The notes: a model not told the origin generated them from the letters alone. Shown: positions 44,990 through 54,250, numbered from the stretch's first letter. The stretch is DNA of 64,000 nt from SZUA-229 sp041589455 (GCA_041589455.1 JBFHVQ010000001.1:1-64000), one strand, 5' to 3'. A program made the numbers and translations.

Positions 44990-45942
44990 CTTGCACGCTG
45001 CCTGTGTTGCGTGTTTAAGCCCAGCCCCTGTTTTAGTGTTAACAGGTAGTCGTCTTCAGTCGACAGGTTGATAAAGTGAATGCCCAGCTTGCGGCATTTA
45101 TCCTGTAGTGTTTGTTGTGATTGTTGATAGCGTTGCTGATAGGCCTGGCGTTGTGCCGAGTTATAAGTATTTAAGGTCAACTCTTTAATTCCGTTGCTAA
45201 CCTTGTAAAGGCCTGCGGGTGGCAGTTGTGCTTCCAGTGGATCATGAATATTAATTAACACCAGATCGCAATGACGGCTCAGGTAAGACAGCCGAGACCA
45301 GGCCAGCTGATTCATATTACGAAAGTCGCTAATCAGAAACACCAGTGAGCCAGGTTTGCTGACGCGTTGTAAGCGAGCCAGTGAATCGGCGGCGCTGTTG
45401 TCACTGGCATTAGCGGTTGCCTGTTGTTGCCAGGCCGGGTGTTGTGCCAGCTGTTTAATAAAATGTAAACAGGCCGATTTACCGCGGCTGGGGCGAAGTT
45501 CAATATGTTGATCTTCTGAAAAAATCAGCCCGCCAAGTCGATCGCCATGGTGTGCTGTGCTCCAGCCCAGCAATGCCGCAACCTTGGCTGCCAGCACCGA
45601 TTTAAAATGCTGCTGGGTGCCAAAAAACATCGGTGCCCGATAGTCGACCCATAAAAGGACCGGACGCTCGCGTTCTTCACGAAACACTTTGCTATGGGGT
45701 TTGCCGGTGCGTGCGGTTACACGCCAGTCCATAGCGCGAATATCATCCCCCGGTTGATAGGGGCGAGCCTCATCAAACTCCATGCCGCGACCTTTAAATG
45801 ACGACAGATACTGGCCGTTAAATTGCGCGCGAATTTTACTGGAGTTTAAGGGAATCTGACGCGCATTGCGGTTCAGGCCAATCAGGCTGGACTGGCTTAC
45901 ACGAACGACATCATCACTGTTGGCTAGGGGTGTGTCAGTCAT
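44986..45942 (-). CDS. DUF58 protein of the MoxR-Bat operon
   Basis: 318 residues with the signature GRGMEFDEARPYQPGDDIRAMDWRVTARTGKPHSKVF (51-87), typical of DUF58. A VWA-like region starting VLLWVDYRAPMFFG follows. The protein has no membrane segment. In the MoxR family it acts together with the ATPase. Its ATG overlaps the moxR stop by one base (TAATG), so the two are translated together. Confidence 0.92.
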   Translation of the reverse strand: MTDTPLANSDDVVRVSQSSLIGLNRNARQIPLNSSKIRAQFNGQYLSSFKGRGMEFDEARPYQPGDDIRAMDWRVTARTGKPHSKVFREERERPVLLWVDYRAPMFFGTQQHFKSVLAAKVAALLGWSTAHHGDRLGGLIFSEDQHIELRPSRGKSACLHFIKQLAQHPAWQQQATANASDNSAADSLARLQRVSKPGSLVFLISDFRNMNQLAWSRLSYLSRHCDLVLINIHDPLEAQLPPAGLYKVSNGIKELTLNTYNSAQRQAYQQRYQQSQQTLQDKCRKLGIHFINLSTEDDYLLTLKQGLGLNTQHRQRAR

Positions 45943-46922
45943 TAAGGTACGGCAATACGCGCAATCAGTTGCTGAATAAAGTGATCTTTGGTGATGCCTT
46001 CGGCTTCCGCCTCGAAGCTCAAGATAATGCGGTGACGCAGCACATCATGGGCCATTGCCTGGATGTCTTCCGGGCCGACAAAGTCTCGACCTGCCAGCCA
46101 GGCATGGGCTCTGGCACAGCGATCCAGTGCCATCGAGGCCCTGGGAGAAGCGCCGTATTCCAGCCATTCCGCCAATTTAGGGTCGTATTTACCCGGGTCG
46201 CGCGTCGCCAGTACCAGTTGCAGTAAATATTCTTCCAGCTCGTCGGACATATAAATGTCGAGCACTTCCCTTCGGGCATCGAATAGCACCTTGTGTGAAA
46301 TGGTTTCTATCGGTGGTACTGGCTCACTCAGACCGAGTTTCGCCTCATCCCGGGTGAGGCGTAAGATGTCGCGTTCGGTTTGTGCGCTGGGGTAGTCGAC
46401 AAATACATGCATCAGGAAGCGGTCTAGCTGTGCTTCTGGTAGCGGATAGGTGCCTTCCTGCTCCAGTGGATTCTGTGTGGCCATTACCAGAAACAGTTCT
46501 GGCAGGGCGTAGGTAACAGAGCCAACGGTGATCTGGCGTTCTGCCATGGCTTCTAATAAGGCCGACTGTACCTTGGCTGGGGCGCGGTTAATTTCGTCTG
46601 CTAGTATCAGGTTATGGAACAACGGCCCTTTCTGGAACTGAAAGGAACCGTCCTGTGGGCGGTAAATTTCGGTGCCCGTCAGGTCGGCAGGCAGCAGATC
46701 GGGGGTGAACTGAACACGATGGAAATCCCCCTCGATGCCTTCGCTCATCACCTTGATAGCGCGGGTTTTAGCGAGCCCGGGTGCGCCTTCTACCAGAAGG
46801 TGGCCATCAGCGAGCAGGGCAATTATTAGTCGATCAACCAGGGTTGACTGGCCAAGTATATGCTGGCTGATATATTCTTTAAGTTGTGAGATAGCCTTGT
46901 GCTGCGACAAAATAGTCTCCAT
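45942..46922 (-). CDS. MoxR-family AAA+ ATPase
   Basis: 326 residues from ATG 46922; a TTG 13 codons upstream (46961) is a weaker alternative, and neither has a good ribosome site. Walker A is GAPGLAKT, Walker B LADEINRAP, and sensor 1 ATQNPLEQEGTYPLPEAQLDRFL. MoxR ATPases chaperone the maturation of metalloenzymes or complexes in the cytoplasm, working with the VWA proteins encoded by the next genes. It heads a six-gene unit running to 39841. Confidence 0.92.
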   Translation of the reverse strand: METILSQHKAISQLKEYISQHILGQSTLVDRLIIALLADGHLLVEGAPGLAKTRAIKVMSEGIEGDFHRVQFTPDLLPADLTGTEIYRPQDGSFQFQKGPLFHNLILADEINRAPAKVQSALLEAMAERQITVGSVTYALPELFLVMATQNPLEQEGTYPLPEAQLDRFLMHVFVDYPSAQTERDILRLTRDEAKLGLSEPVPPIETISHKVLFDARREVLDIYMSDELEEYLLQLVLATRDPGKYDPKLAEWLEYGASPRASMALDRCARAHAWLAGRDFVGPEDIQAMAHDVLRHRIILSFEAEAEGITKDHFIQQLIARIAVP

Positions 46923-47031
46923 TTTATGTAAGTCAGCGTATGTATTGTGAATTTGTGGCAAATTCTATCATTTGCATGGCAAGAATAAAGACCATCAGTG
47001 TGGTTAAAAGTTTTATAAAGGATGATGTGTC

Positions 47032-47607
47032 ATGCAGAAATTAAGTCAGCTCATTTTAAAGTTGTTTGGCTGGCGCCTGGATATCAATCTGCCAGATACT
47101 CAGCGTTATGTCATTATCGGCTATCCACATACCAGTAACTGGGATTTTGTGCTCGGCATGCTGGCCAAATGGGCACTCAATGTACCTCTCAACTGGGTAG
47201 CCAAACACAGTATTTTCTGGGGCCCGTTTCGCCCTCTGTTTATCTCAATGGGTGGAGTACCATTAGATAGAAAAACCACCCAGGGTTTTATACAGAAAAA
47301 TATTGCGCTGTTTCAGGCCCGTGATAAGTTCATACTTGGTCTGATGCCCGAGGGTACACGCTCAAAAGTTGATCACTTAAGAACTGGTTTTTACTACATA
47401 GCTCATGGTGCCCAGGTACCTATTGCGCTGGCCTATTTTGATTATCCGAAAAAGGTGGTGGGTATTGGCAAAGTATTAATCCCTAGTGGGGATATTCACA
47501 GCGATTTTGAAATTATAAAAGCCTTTTACCAGGATAAGGTGGGCTGTAGACCAGAGCTTCAAGGGAACTTGTGTATTATTACCAGCCGAGAGAGCAAAGA
47601 TCATTAA
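47032..47607 (+). CDS. 1-acylglycerol-3-phosphate acyltransferase-like protein
   Basis: 191 residues with the PlsC motif I as HTSNWD (His33 and Asp38, H-x4-D), a conserved GGVPLDR (74-80) and motif III PEGTR (106-110). It would transfer an acyl group to lysophospholipid at the inner membrane. It is shorter than PlsC (about 240) and lacks a clear TM helix, similar to the stand-alone YihG-less short acyltransferases of marine bacteria. The lipid substrate is unknown. It stands alone. Confidence 0.85.
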   Translation: MQKLSQLILKLFGWRLDINLPDTQRYVIIGYPHTSNWDFVLGMLAKWALNVPLNWVAKHSIFWGPFRPLFISMGGVPLDRKTTQGFIQKNIALFQARDKFILGLMPEGTRSKVDHLRTGFYYIAHGAQVPIALAYFDYPKKVVGIGKVLIPSGDIHSDFEIIKAFYQDKVGCRPELQGNLCIITSRESKDH

Positions 47608-47760
47608 TACCAGTTTGTTAACTGTACCTACCTAAAACGGTATGAGGTAATTTGAGTCGAATACGTGTGATTTACGAATATAATGACAGAATATAGGGAA
47701 AAGGTGCCAATCTTAAAGAATCGCTCTAATTATTACGGCTTTTTGGTGTAGTTTCTAATA

Positions 47761-47772
47761 TGATCTTTTTCA
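47761..47772 (+). promoter_or_regulatory. CRP/FNR-like half-matched site before the REC-AraC gene
   Basis: TGATCTTTTTCA has the TGA-N6-TCA core, 48 bases before the start. Each half matches the FNR motif in four of five positions. Weak without experimental support. Confidence 0.25.
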
Positions 47773-47819
47773 AAGGTTTATGTCTTTTCATTAAAGGGAT
47801 ATAGGAAGCAAGGCGCACA

Positions 47820-48602
47820 GTGTTAGATAAGAAAAATAATAATGAAGGGCCGCTCACGATATTAATTGTAGAAGACGATCCGATGATGTCGGATTTGCTA
47901 ATCGATCTATTGTCTCCAGACTATACGGTGACTCTTGCAGAAACCGTTAAAGATGCATTGGAAAAGTCTTATCAGGTACTGCCAGATTTAATTCTATGTG
48001 ATATTAAACTGCCAGATGGCAGTGGCCTTAAAGTGCTGGAAACGCTAAAACAGGATGAGCTGACAGCCCATATACCGATTGTTGTTATTTCGTCGTTTCA
48101 CACAGAAAAAGACATCGTTGCGGGTCTTGAAAGCGGTGCCAATGATTATGTATCTAAACCCTTTCAAAAAAATGAATTGTTATCTCGTATAAAAACACAG
48201 TTTGAAAATCGACAACGTATGATTGACTGGTGTCGCAGTCGAATGATGGTACAGAACCTGGGTATCATTAGTGAGCTTCCCAGCAAAGAAGAGAAGTTTC
48301 TTGAGCTGCTGCGAGTCAAAACAGAGTCCTTGATCAAGCAGGGTGAACTAACCGTAGAAACGCTGGCCGGAGAAATGGCGCATAGCAAGCGTCATTTGCA
48401 ACGAAAAGTAAAAGAATATCTGAACTGTTCCTGTAGTGATTATATTTATGGCATTCGAATGAATTACGCCCGGAGCTTAAGCCAGAAAGGCTATACAACC
48501 AAGGAAATCACCTCGATGGTAGGTTACAAGGATGTTGCGCATTTTAGTCGTATCTTCAAACAGTATCTGGAAGACAGTGAAGGACTGTTAGATGGTAGAT
48601 AA
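47820..48602 (+). CDS. Response regulator with AraC-type DNA-binding domain
   Basis: 260 residues starting with GTG at 47820 (TAGGAAG about 12 bases upstream). A receiver domain (13-128) has acidic pocket Asp19-Asp20, phosphoacceptor Asp61 in LCDIKLPDG and the conserved Lys in SKPF near 116. After a helical linker, an AraC/XylS double helix-turn-helix (about 165-255) reads MAHSKRHLQRKV and MVGYKDVAHFSRIFKQYL. No kinase gene is adjacent. The next gene starts inside its last 11 bases, so they are coupled. Confidence 0.92.
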   Translation: MLDKKNNNEGPLTILIVEDDPMMSDLLIDLLSPDYTVTLAETVKDALEKSYQVLPDLILCDIKLPDGSGLKVLETLKQDELTAHIPIVVISSFHTEKDIVAGLESGANDYVSKPFQKNELLSRIKTQFENRQRMIDWCRSRMMVQNLGIISELPSKEEKFLELLRVKTESLIKQGELTVETLAGEMAHSKRHLQRKVKEYLNCSCSDYIYGIRMNYARSLSQKGYTTKEITSMVGYKDVAHFSRIFKQYLEDSEGLLDGR

Positions 48603-48951
48603 GGTCATGCTGTCTGATTGCGGACAGTATGTTGTCATAAACGTTAAGTCAGGCTGTGATTCACAAGCACTTCGAAATCTGTTCTTTAAAGCTGAAGTAT
48701 TAGCGGATGGACGACGTCTTTTGATTGATGCTGATGACTGGGTGGGTAATGTTGTTAGTATGGAAAAAATGCTATCCATAGTTGATGCATTCAAGAAATA
48801 TGAGGCACGAGGCTGGCGTATAGCTGTCGTTACATCACTACTTAATCGACAAACGCTGTTAATGGAGAGCCTGGTTGAATATAAGGGAATTGAATTACAG
48901 CATTTTGTTGGGCCTGATGAGGCCAGGGAATGGCTTCTTCGGGAACAGTAG
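48592..48951 (+). CDS. Small STAS-like protein
   Basis: 119 residues with alternating strands and helices and a central strand LLIDADDW, similar to the STAS/SpoIIAA-like fold of DUF-type proteins that bind regulators. It overlaps the REC-AraC gene by 11 bases. That coupling suggests it works with this regulator, for example as an antagonist or input protein. The family assignment is by pattern only, and no phosphoacceptor Ser is obvious. Confidence 0.6.
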   Translation: MVDKVMLSDCGQYVVINVKSGCDSQALRNLFFKAEVLADGRRLLIDADDWVGNVVSMEKMLSIVDAFKKYEARGWRIAVVTSLLNRQTLLMESLVEYKGIELQHFVGPDEAREWLLREQ

Positions 48952-49058
48952 CTAATGGAGCGGCTTTCGCTAGTCATTTAGCAAGTCAGGTTAATATTCC
49001 AAATATATTCTCTCCCCTCCGCATTCTACAAATTTGTCTTATCCAGTATTTTAAAAAA

Positions 49059-49072
49059 TTGATTTAAGTCAT
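49059..49072 (+). promoter_or_regulatory. FNR/Anr-like site before yhcC-ubiUV
   Basis: TTGATTTAAGTCAT keeps a perfect TTGAT half and the TGA-N6-TCA core; the second half is GTCAT instead of ATCAA. It is centred 64 bases before the yhcC start, a place that would put the site near -41.5 of a promoter with a 23-base leader. Confidence 0.5.
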
Positions 49073-49129
49073 CGCCGTAAAAATCATGGCATGCGATGGT
49101 GTGCACTGTTTTATTACAGATCTTCTTTT

Positions 49130-50077
49130 ATGGCGCTATCAGACTATGTCACTACATTTGGACAGCATATGCTGCGTAAGCATGGCGAGCGTGTGCATAA
49201 AATAGCGATCAATGCGGGTTTTACCTGTCCTAATCGAGATGGCAGTAAGGGGATTGGCGGTTGTACTTTCTGTAATAACCGTTCTTTTAATCCGGCGGAA
49301 CAGAAAAATCCAGATATTGCTGAGCAGATAGCAGCGGGTAAGTCTGTTATTCAGCGACGCACGGGTGCGAAAAAATATCTTGCCTATTTTCAGGCCTATA
49401 CCAATACCTATGCCGATGTAGACTTTCTGGCAAAACAATATGAACAGGCGTTATCACAGGATGATGTAATTGGTCTTTCTATTGGTACCCGTCCGGATTG
49501 TGTGCCTCCAGAAGTGCTGGATTTGCTGTGTCGCTATCGTGATCAGGGGCACGAGGTCTGGTTAGAGCTGGGACTGCAGTCTGCACATGATGAGAGCCTT
49601 CGTAAGGTGAACAGGGGGCATGGTTTTGAAGAATATCAAGATGCTGCTGATGCAGCACAGCAGCGAGAACTGCCGCTTTGTACTCACTTAATTCTTGGTT
49701 TGCCCGGTGAAAGCACACAACATATGTCAAATAGTCTGGAAGCGGTACTGGAGTGCGGGGTTAATGCGCTAAAACTACACCCTTTGCATATCGTGAAAGG
49801 GACGCAGTTAGCTCGTGAGTGGAAGCAACAGGCATATCAGCCATTAGAAATGGATGAATATATCCAGATTGCCTGTGATCTGATTGAGCTAACTCCACAG
49901 GAGGTACTGTATCACCGAGTGACAGGAACAGCGCAGAAAGAATTGTTACTGGCACCTGAATGGTGTTCAAAAAAATGGGCGGTGATAAATGGCATTGAAC
50001 AGGAATTAAAGCGCCGAAATTCACAACAAGGTCATCAATATCGACAACCCTTAATTCAACAGCAGGTAATGATGTAA
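49130..50077 (+). CDS. YhcC-like radical SAM protein (TIGR01212)
   Basis: 315 residues from ATG 49130. An earlier in-frame start at 49091 would add 13 unlikely residues. The cluster motif is spaced C-x11-C-x2-C (CPNRDGSKGIGGCTFC), as in the YhcC/Elp3-like branch. It also carries QAYTNTYADVDFL, IGTRPDCVPP and LELGLQSAHDESL. The reaction is not known with certainty. Its stop overlaps the ubiU start as TAATG, so it is coupled to ubiquinone genes, an interesting link. Confidence 0.88.
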   Translation: MALSDYVTTFGQHMLRKHGERVHKIAINAGFTCPNRDGSKGIGGCTFCNNRSFNPAEQKNPDIAEQIAAGKSVIQRRTGAKKYLAYFQAYTNTYADVDFLAKQYEQALSQDDVIGLSIGTRPDCVPPEVLDLLCRYRDQGHEVWLELGLQSAHDESLRKVNRGHGFEEYQDAADAAQQRELPLCTHLILGLPGESTQHMSNSLEAVLECGVNALKLHPLHIVKGTQLAREWKQQAYQPLEMDEYIQIACDLIELTPQEVLYHRVTGTAQKELLLAPEWCSKKWAVINGIEQELKRRNSQQGHQYRQPLIQQQVMM

Positions 50078-51075
50078 TGGAACTGGTATGCCCGGCGGGT
50101 AACCTGCCTTCACTTAAAGCAGCGATCGATAATGGCGCAAATTCAGTGTATATCGGCTTTAAAGATGATACCAATGCACGGCATTTTGCCGGTCTGAACT
50201 TTGATGATAAAAAAATTCAGCAAGGCATCGAGTATGCACATAAAAAAAATGCACAGGTGTTCCTTGCTCTTAATACTTATCCGCAGCCTGCAGGCTGGCA
50301 GCGTTGGCAACGAGCGGTGGACCATGCCGGAGAGCTAGGTGTGGATGCAATGATCATTGCTGATCTTGGGGTGATGGAGTATGCACGAAATCGTTTTCCG
50401 GAAATGAATTTACATCTCTCCGTACAGGGTTCAGCTACTAGCTATGAAGCTATCGAATTTTATAAACGACATTTTGCAATAAGGCGCGTCGTGTTGCCTC
50501 GTGTGCTATCTCTGAAACAGGTTGAGCAGGTTATCCAGAATACCGATGTCGGTATCGAAATATTTGGCTTTGGTAGTTTATGTGTAATGGTTGAGGGGCG
50601 ATGCATTTTATCATCCTATGTTACTGGCGAGTCACCCAATACTTTTGGTGCCTGTTCGCCGGCGAAAGCTGTGCAATGGGTTGATAAAGTGGATGGTGGA
50701 ATGGATACGCGATTAAGCGGTTTGTTGGTCGATAGTTATAGCGCAGACGAAAAGGCGAGTTACCCGACGATATGCAAAGGTCGATTTAATGTTGCGGGTA
50801 ATACCTATCATGCGATTGAAGAACCCACCAGTTTAAATACACTCGAATTATTGCCTGAATTATTAAATGCGGGCGTGCAGGCGATTAAAATTGAAGGTCG
50901 CCAGCGTAGTCCTGCTTATGTGGCGCAGGTGACCAGTGTCTGGCGACAGGCAATTGATAGTTGTCAGAAAAATCAGCAGCAATTTGAAGCGAAAAATAAA
51001 TGGATGAATGAGCTGGGTAAGGTGTCCGAGGGTGCGCAAACAACACTGGGTGCCTATCATCGTCCATGGCAATAA
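50077..51075 (+). CDS. ubiU: UbiU, oxygen-independent ubiquinone hydroxylation subunit
   Basis: 332 residues of the peptidase U32 family. Four cysteines match the UbiU [4Fe-4S] set: two in SLCVMVEGRCILS, one in FGACSPAK about 17 residues on, and one in PTICKGRF. In E. coli, UbiU forms a complex with UbiV that hydroxylates ubiquinone precursors without oxygen, using prephenate as donor, helped by UbiT. Here ubiU and ubiV are adjacent (14-base gap) and ubiT lies convergent downstream. Confidence 0.93.
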   Translation: MELVCPAGNLPSLKAAIDNGANSVYIGFKDDTNARHFAGLNFDDKKIQQGIEYAHKKNAQVFLALNTYPQPAGWQRWQRAVDHAGELGVDAMIIADLGVMEYARNRFPEMNLHLSVQGSATSYEAIEFYKRHFAIRRVVLPRVLSLKQVEQVIQNTDVGIEIFGFGSLCVMVEGRCILSSYVTGESPNTFGACSPAKAVQWVDKVDGGMDTRLSGLLVDSYSADEKASYPTICKGRFNVAGNTYHAIEEPTSLNTLELLPELLNAGVQAIKIEGRQRSPAYVAQVTSVWRQAIDSCQKNQQQFEAKNKWMNELGKVSEGAQTTLGAYHRPWQ

Positions 51076-51088
51076 CAAGGTTTAGTCA

Positions 51089-51979
51089 ATGAAATTATCA
51101 CTTGGTCCCTTATTGTATTACTGGCCTAAGCAAGAGGTGCTGGATTTTTATAAGGAAATTGAAAAAACACCGGTAGATATTGTGTATCTTGGTGAAACAG
51201 TTTGTTCAAAACGTAAACAGATGCGTACTCAGGACTGGTTGGATCTTGCGGAACAGTTAGCTGAAGCAGGCAAGGAAGTCGTACTGTCGACGCTAGCATT
51301 ATCAGAATCAGAATCCGATATCAAAACATTGAAGCGCCTTTGCCAGAACGATAAATTTCTGGTTGAAGCGAATGACATGAGTGCAGTAAGCTTGCTTGAG
51401 GGCGGCCCTTTTATTACCGGGCACAGTGTTAATCTCTATAATCACCACAGTATCCGGTTGCTGGAAAAGCTTGGACTGAAACGTTGGGTAATGCCACTAG
51501 AATTAAGTGAGATAACACTGGGGGATTTACAAAGAAATATACCACCGCATATTGAAACTGAGGTATTTGCATTTGGACGTATACCCCTGGCATATTCCGC
51601 ACGTTGTTATACAGCACGAGCACATAACTTACAGAAAGATAACTGTGAATTTCGTTGTATCGATTACCCTGACGGCATGCTGTTAAATACCCAGGAAGAT
51701 CAGCGTTTTTTAACGCTTAACGGGATACAGACGCAATCTGCGCAAACCTATAGTTTGCTGGATGAAGTGCAGCGACTACAGGCACTGAATGTTGATGTGC
51801 TACGCTTGAGTCCGCAACAGCGAGGCATGAAAGAGATCATTGAGGCTTTTCATAGAGCAATTATGGGTCAGTCAGGTCTGGAGCCAGTGGCCGTGTCTGT
51901 TAATGATTACGCACCCCATGGGTTATGCAATGGCTACTGGAAAGGCGAGGCCGGAATAAAATTAGAGGCGTCGATATAA
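51089..51979 (+). CDS. ubiV: UbiV, oxygen-independent ubiquinone hydroxylation subunit
   Basis: 296 residues, U32 family. The cysteine pattern fits UbiV: one in ETVCSKRK near 39, then C-x12-C-x3-C in YSARCYTARAHNLQKDNC with EFRC after it. These bind the [4Fe-4S] cluster in the E. coli enzyme. It completes the UbiU-UbiV pair. The tail contains GYWKGEAG, typical of this subfamily. Confidence 0.93.
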   Translation: MKLSLGPLLYYWPKQEVLDFYKEIEKTPVDIVYLGETVCSKRKQMRTQDWLDLAEQLAEAGKEVVLSTLALSESESDIKTLKRLCQNDKFLVEANDMSAVSLLEGGPFITGHSVNLYNHHSIRLLEKLGLKRWVMPLELSEITLGDLQRNIPPHIETEVFAFGRIPLAYSARCYTARAHNLQKDNCEFRCIDYPDGMLLNTQEDQRFLTLNGIQTQSAQTYSLLDEVQRLQALNVDVLRLSPQQRGMKEIIEAFHRAIMGQSGLEPVAVSVNDYAPHGLCNGYWKGEAGIKLEASI

Positions 51980-51999
51980 GCTTTAACCGCTTGCAATTT

Positions 52000-52476
52000 T
52001 TAGCCAAATTTTTCTGCAAATTTTCGGCAGTGGTCACTGATTTTTAGTATCAGTTTCTGACGTTCGGAGAACTCGAGGCCATCCAGGAAATTTTTCACAT
52101 AGAGACCAAGCTCAGTGTCGCCAGTGAGTTTTAATCGGCGATTGAAAAATAGTGTGTCCGGATCTTCCTTGCGGCTTAACATCAGTAAAAAATCATAAGC
52201 TTTACCCTGCATTGTCATGTCAGCGACTTTAAGGTTTTCACGACTAATGATTTTATTATTCTGCATACCAAAACATAGCCTGACATTGGCGTCATCAATA
52301 ATAATAGCAACAGATCGACCTTCTAAAAATTCCAGTTCATCATCTAGTAGCGACTGTTTAAAGACATGACTCAGGGAATAGCAAAACACACGATGGCTAA
52401 TGGTATCGGGAATCAATTTCAGTGGCCAGCGTAATGCCTGGGGTAATATTGGATTATGGCTAAGGGTATTATTCAT
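52000..52476 (-). CDS. ubiT: UbiT, SCP2-domain ubiquinone accessory protein
   Basis: 158 residues with an SCP2-like lipid-binding fold (about 45-150), containing VRLCFGMQNNK and LMLSRKEDPDTLFFNRRLKLTGDTELGL, the classical UbiT/YhbT end. In E. coli UbiT binds lipids and helps the oxygen-independent pathway. It is convergent with ubiV. An FNR-like site lies upstream of its start. Confidence 0.92.
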   Translation of the reverse strand: MNNTLSHNPILPQALRWPLKLIPDTISHRVFCYSLSHVFKQSLLDDELEFLEGRSVAIIIDDANVRLCFGMQNNKIISRENLKVADMTMQGKAYDFLLMLSRKEDPDTLFFNRRLKLTGDTELGLYVKNFLDGLEFSERQKLILKISDHCRKFAEKFG

Positions 52477-52512
52477 GGAAGTAAGTTATGACAGATTAGG
52501 TTGGAAATCGCC

Positions 52513-52526
52513 TTAATCTGTATCAA
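52513..52526 (-). promoter_or_regulatory. FNR/Anr-like site before ubiT
   Basis: TTAATCTGTATCAA matches TTGAT-N4-ATCAA with one change in the first half. It is centred 43 bases before the ubiT start codon. It could also act towards the divergent cobU, 150 bases away. Confidence 0.55.
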
Positions 52527-52672
52527 GTTATGGGTCTGTGAAGAAATGTCTGGTATGTAAGTCAGTCAATTATGTGTGGGATAAGGTCAGCCTATGATAA
52601 TTGATTTATTATTCCTCATCCCAGTTCAAGCGGGTAAACTAGCGAAAATTTAAAATAATTAAGATCCAGATA

Positions 52673-53191
52673 ATGAAAACACTAATACTCGGTGGTGCGC
52701 GCTCAGGTAAAAGTAATTATGCACAGCAGTTGGCAGAACAAACGGGACTGCAGGTTATTTATATCGCCACGGCAACGCCGGGTGATGAAGAAATGCGACT
52801 TCGTATAGAGCGGCACCAACAGGACAGGCCAGCAAGCTGGCAACTTGTTGAGGAGCCAATTGACCTGGTGTCGGCACTTGAGTCATATCACCATGATAAA
52901 GTTTGCGTGCTGGTAGATTGCCTGACTCTGTGGCTTAGCAATCAGATAATGAACGATGACAGTAAAGTTGCCATGGCAATAGATGAGCTGGTAGAAATGA
53001 TAAGCCAACTGGAGCTTACACTGATTATGGTGAGTAATGAAGTGGGTATGGGTGTTGTCCCCATGGGAGAAATAAGTCGACAGTTTGTCGATGAGAGTGG
53101 TCGTATGCACCAGAATCTGGCACAGATTTGCGATCAGGTGGTGATGGTGATAGCGGGCTTACCACAGATTTTAAAAAAACAGGATAATTGA
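52673..53191 (+). CDS. cobU: Adenosylcobinamide kinase / guanylyltransferase
   Basis: 172 residues with P-loop GGARSGKS (7-14), IATATPGDEEM, ERHQQDRPASW with the likely guanylylated His, LVDCLTLWLSN and VSNEVGMGVVP. All are standard CobU motifs. It phosphorylates adenosylcobinamide and converts the phosphate to the GDP form. First gene of a five-gene unit: cobT starts 3 bases after its stop. Confidence 0.96.
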   Translation: MKTLILGGARSGKSNYAQQLAEQTGLQVIYIATATPGDEEMRLRIERHQQDRPASWQLVEEPIDLVSALESYHHDKVCVLVDCLTLWLSNQIMNDDSKVAMAIDELVEMISQLELTLIMVSNEVGMGVVPMGEISRQFVDESGRMHQNLAQICDQVVMVIAGLPQILKKQDN

Positions 53192-53194
53192 ACG

Positions 53195-54250
53195 TTGGAA
53201 CAAAATGAATGGCTAACTCAGCCGATTAAAACCATTAATGAAACAGGTTTGCACAATGCACAGTTGAGACAGAATAACTTAACCAAGCCGCCCGGTTCAT
53301 TGGGCGTGCTGGAAACGGTAGCGGTTCGACTGTCTGCCATGCAGGGTAAATCAGCTCCTCAAATCAAACAGATTCATATCACCGTATTTGCAGCGGACCA
53401 TGGTATTGCGGCTGAGAATGTCTCGGCATTTCCTCAGGCAGTAACGGCTGAAATGGTAAAAAACTTTTCTGCTGGAGGCGCCGCAATCAGTGTCCTGTCG
53501 AAACAGCTCGGCGCTCGACTTGAAGTAGTTAATCTGGGAACGGTGGCTACAGTTGGCGATTTGCCGGGTGTTGTTGATCAGGTTATAGCTGAATCAACAG
53601 CGAGCTTTCTACAGCAGCCTGCGATGACAGAAGTGCAACTAACACAGGCGTTGGAAGCAGGTCGACAGGCTGTGCAGCGTGCTCAACAGCAACAATGTGA
53701 TTTATTTATTGCCGGTGATATGGGTATTGCGAATACCTCAGCTGCGACTGCCATGGCCTGTGCATTACTTAACTGTCCGGCTAGTGAGTTAGCCGGGCGG
53801 GGTACCGGTCTGGATGATAATGGGCTTAATCATAAAATACAGATAATTCAACAAAGTCTGGATAAGCATCAGCTGAAATCAACTCAACTAATAAAAATTT
53901 TACAAACCTTCGGTGGTTTCGAAATTGCGGCGATGACAGCAGCCTATATCGCCTGTGGACAAAAGGGTATAACGGCACTGGTTGATGGTTTTATTGCCAC
54001 CAGTGCCGCGCTACTTGCGATTCAGATTAATCCACAGGTTAAAAACTGGCTAATGTTTTCTCATGCTTCTGCAGAGCCCGGGCACCAGAAAATGATGCAG
54101 GCAATTGATGAGCAGCCATTGCTTGATTTAAATCTACGTCTTGGTGAAGCCAGTGGAGCCGCTGTTGCCGTACCGCTGTTACATATGGCCTGTGCGTTGC
54201 ATAATGAAATGGCAACGTTTGAGCAGGCCGGTGTGAGTGAGGGGCTTTAA
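53195..54250 (+). CDS. cobT: Nicotinate-nucleotide:DMB phosphoribosyltransferase
   Basis: 351 residues starting with TTG at 53195, 3 bases after cobU. CobT motifs are present: KPPGSLGVLE near 30, VFAADHGIAAENVSAFP, AGDMGIANT, and AGRGTGLDD, with the catalytic Glu near the end (SEGL region). It makes alpha-ribazole phosphate, the lower-ligand nucleotide of cobalamin. Its length is standard. Confidence 0.95.
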   Translation: MEQNEWLTQPIKTINETGLHNAQLRQNNLTKPPGSLGVLETVAVRLSAMQGKSAPQIKQIHITVFAADHGIAAENVSAFPQAVTAEMVKNFSAGGAAISVLSKQLGARLEVVNLGTVATVGDLPGVVDQVIAESTASFLQQPAMTEVQLTQALEAGRQAVQRAQQQQCDLFIAGDMGIANTSAATAMACALLNCPASELAGRGTGLDDNGLNHKIQIIQQSLDKHQLKSTQLIKILQTFGGFEIAAMTAAYIACGQKGITALVDGFIATSAALLAIQINPQVKNWLMFSHASAEPGHQKMMQAIDEQPLLDLNLRLGEASGAAVAVPLLHMACALHNEMATFEQAGVSEGL

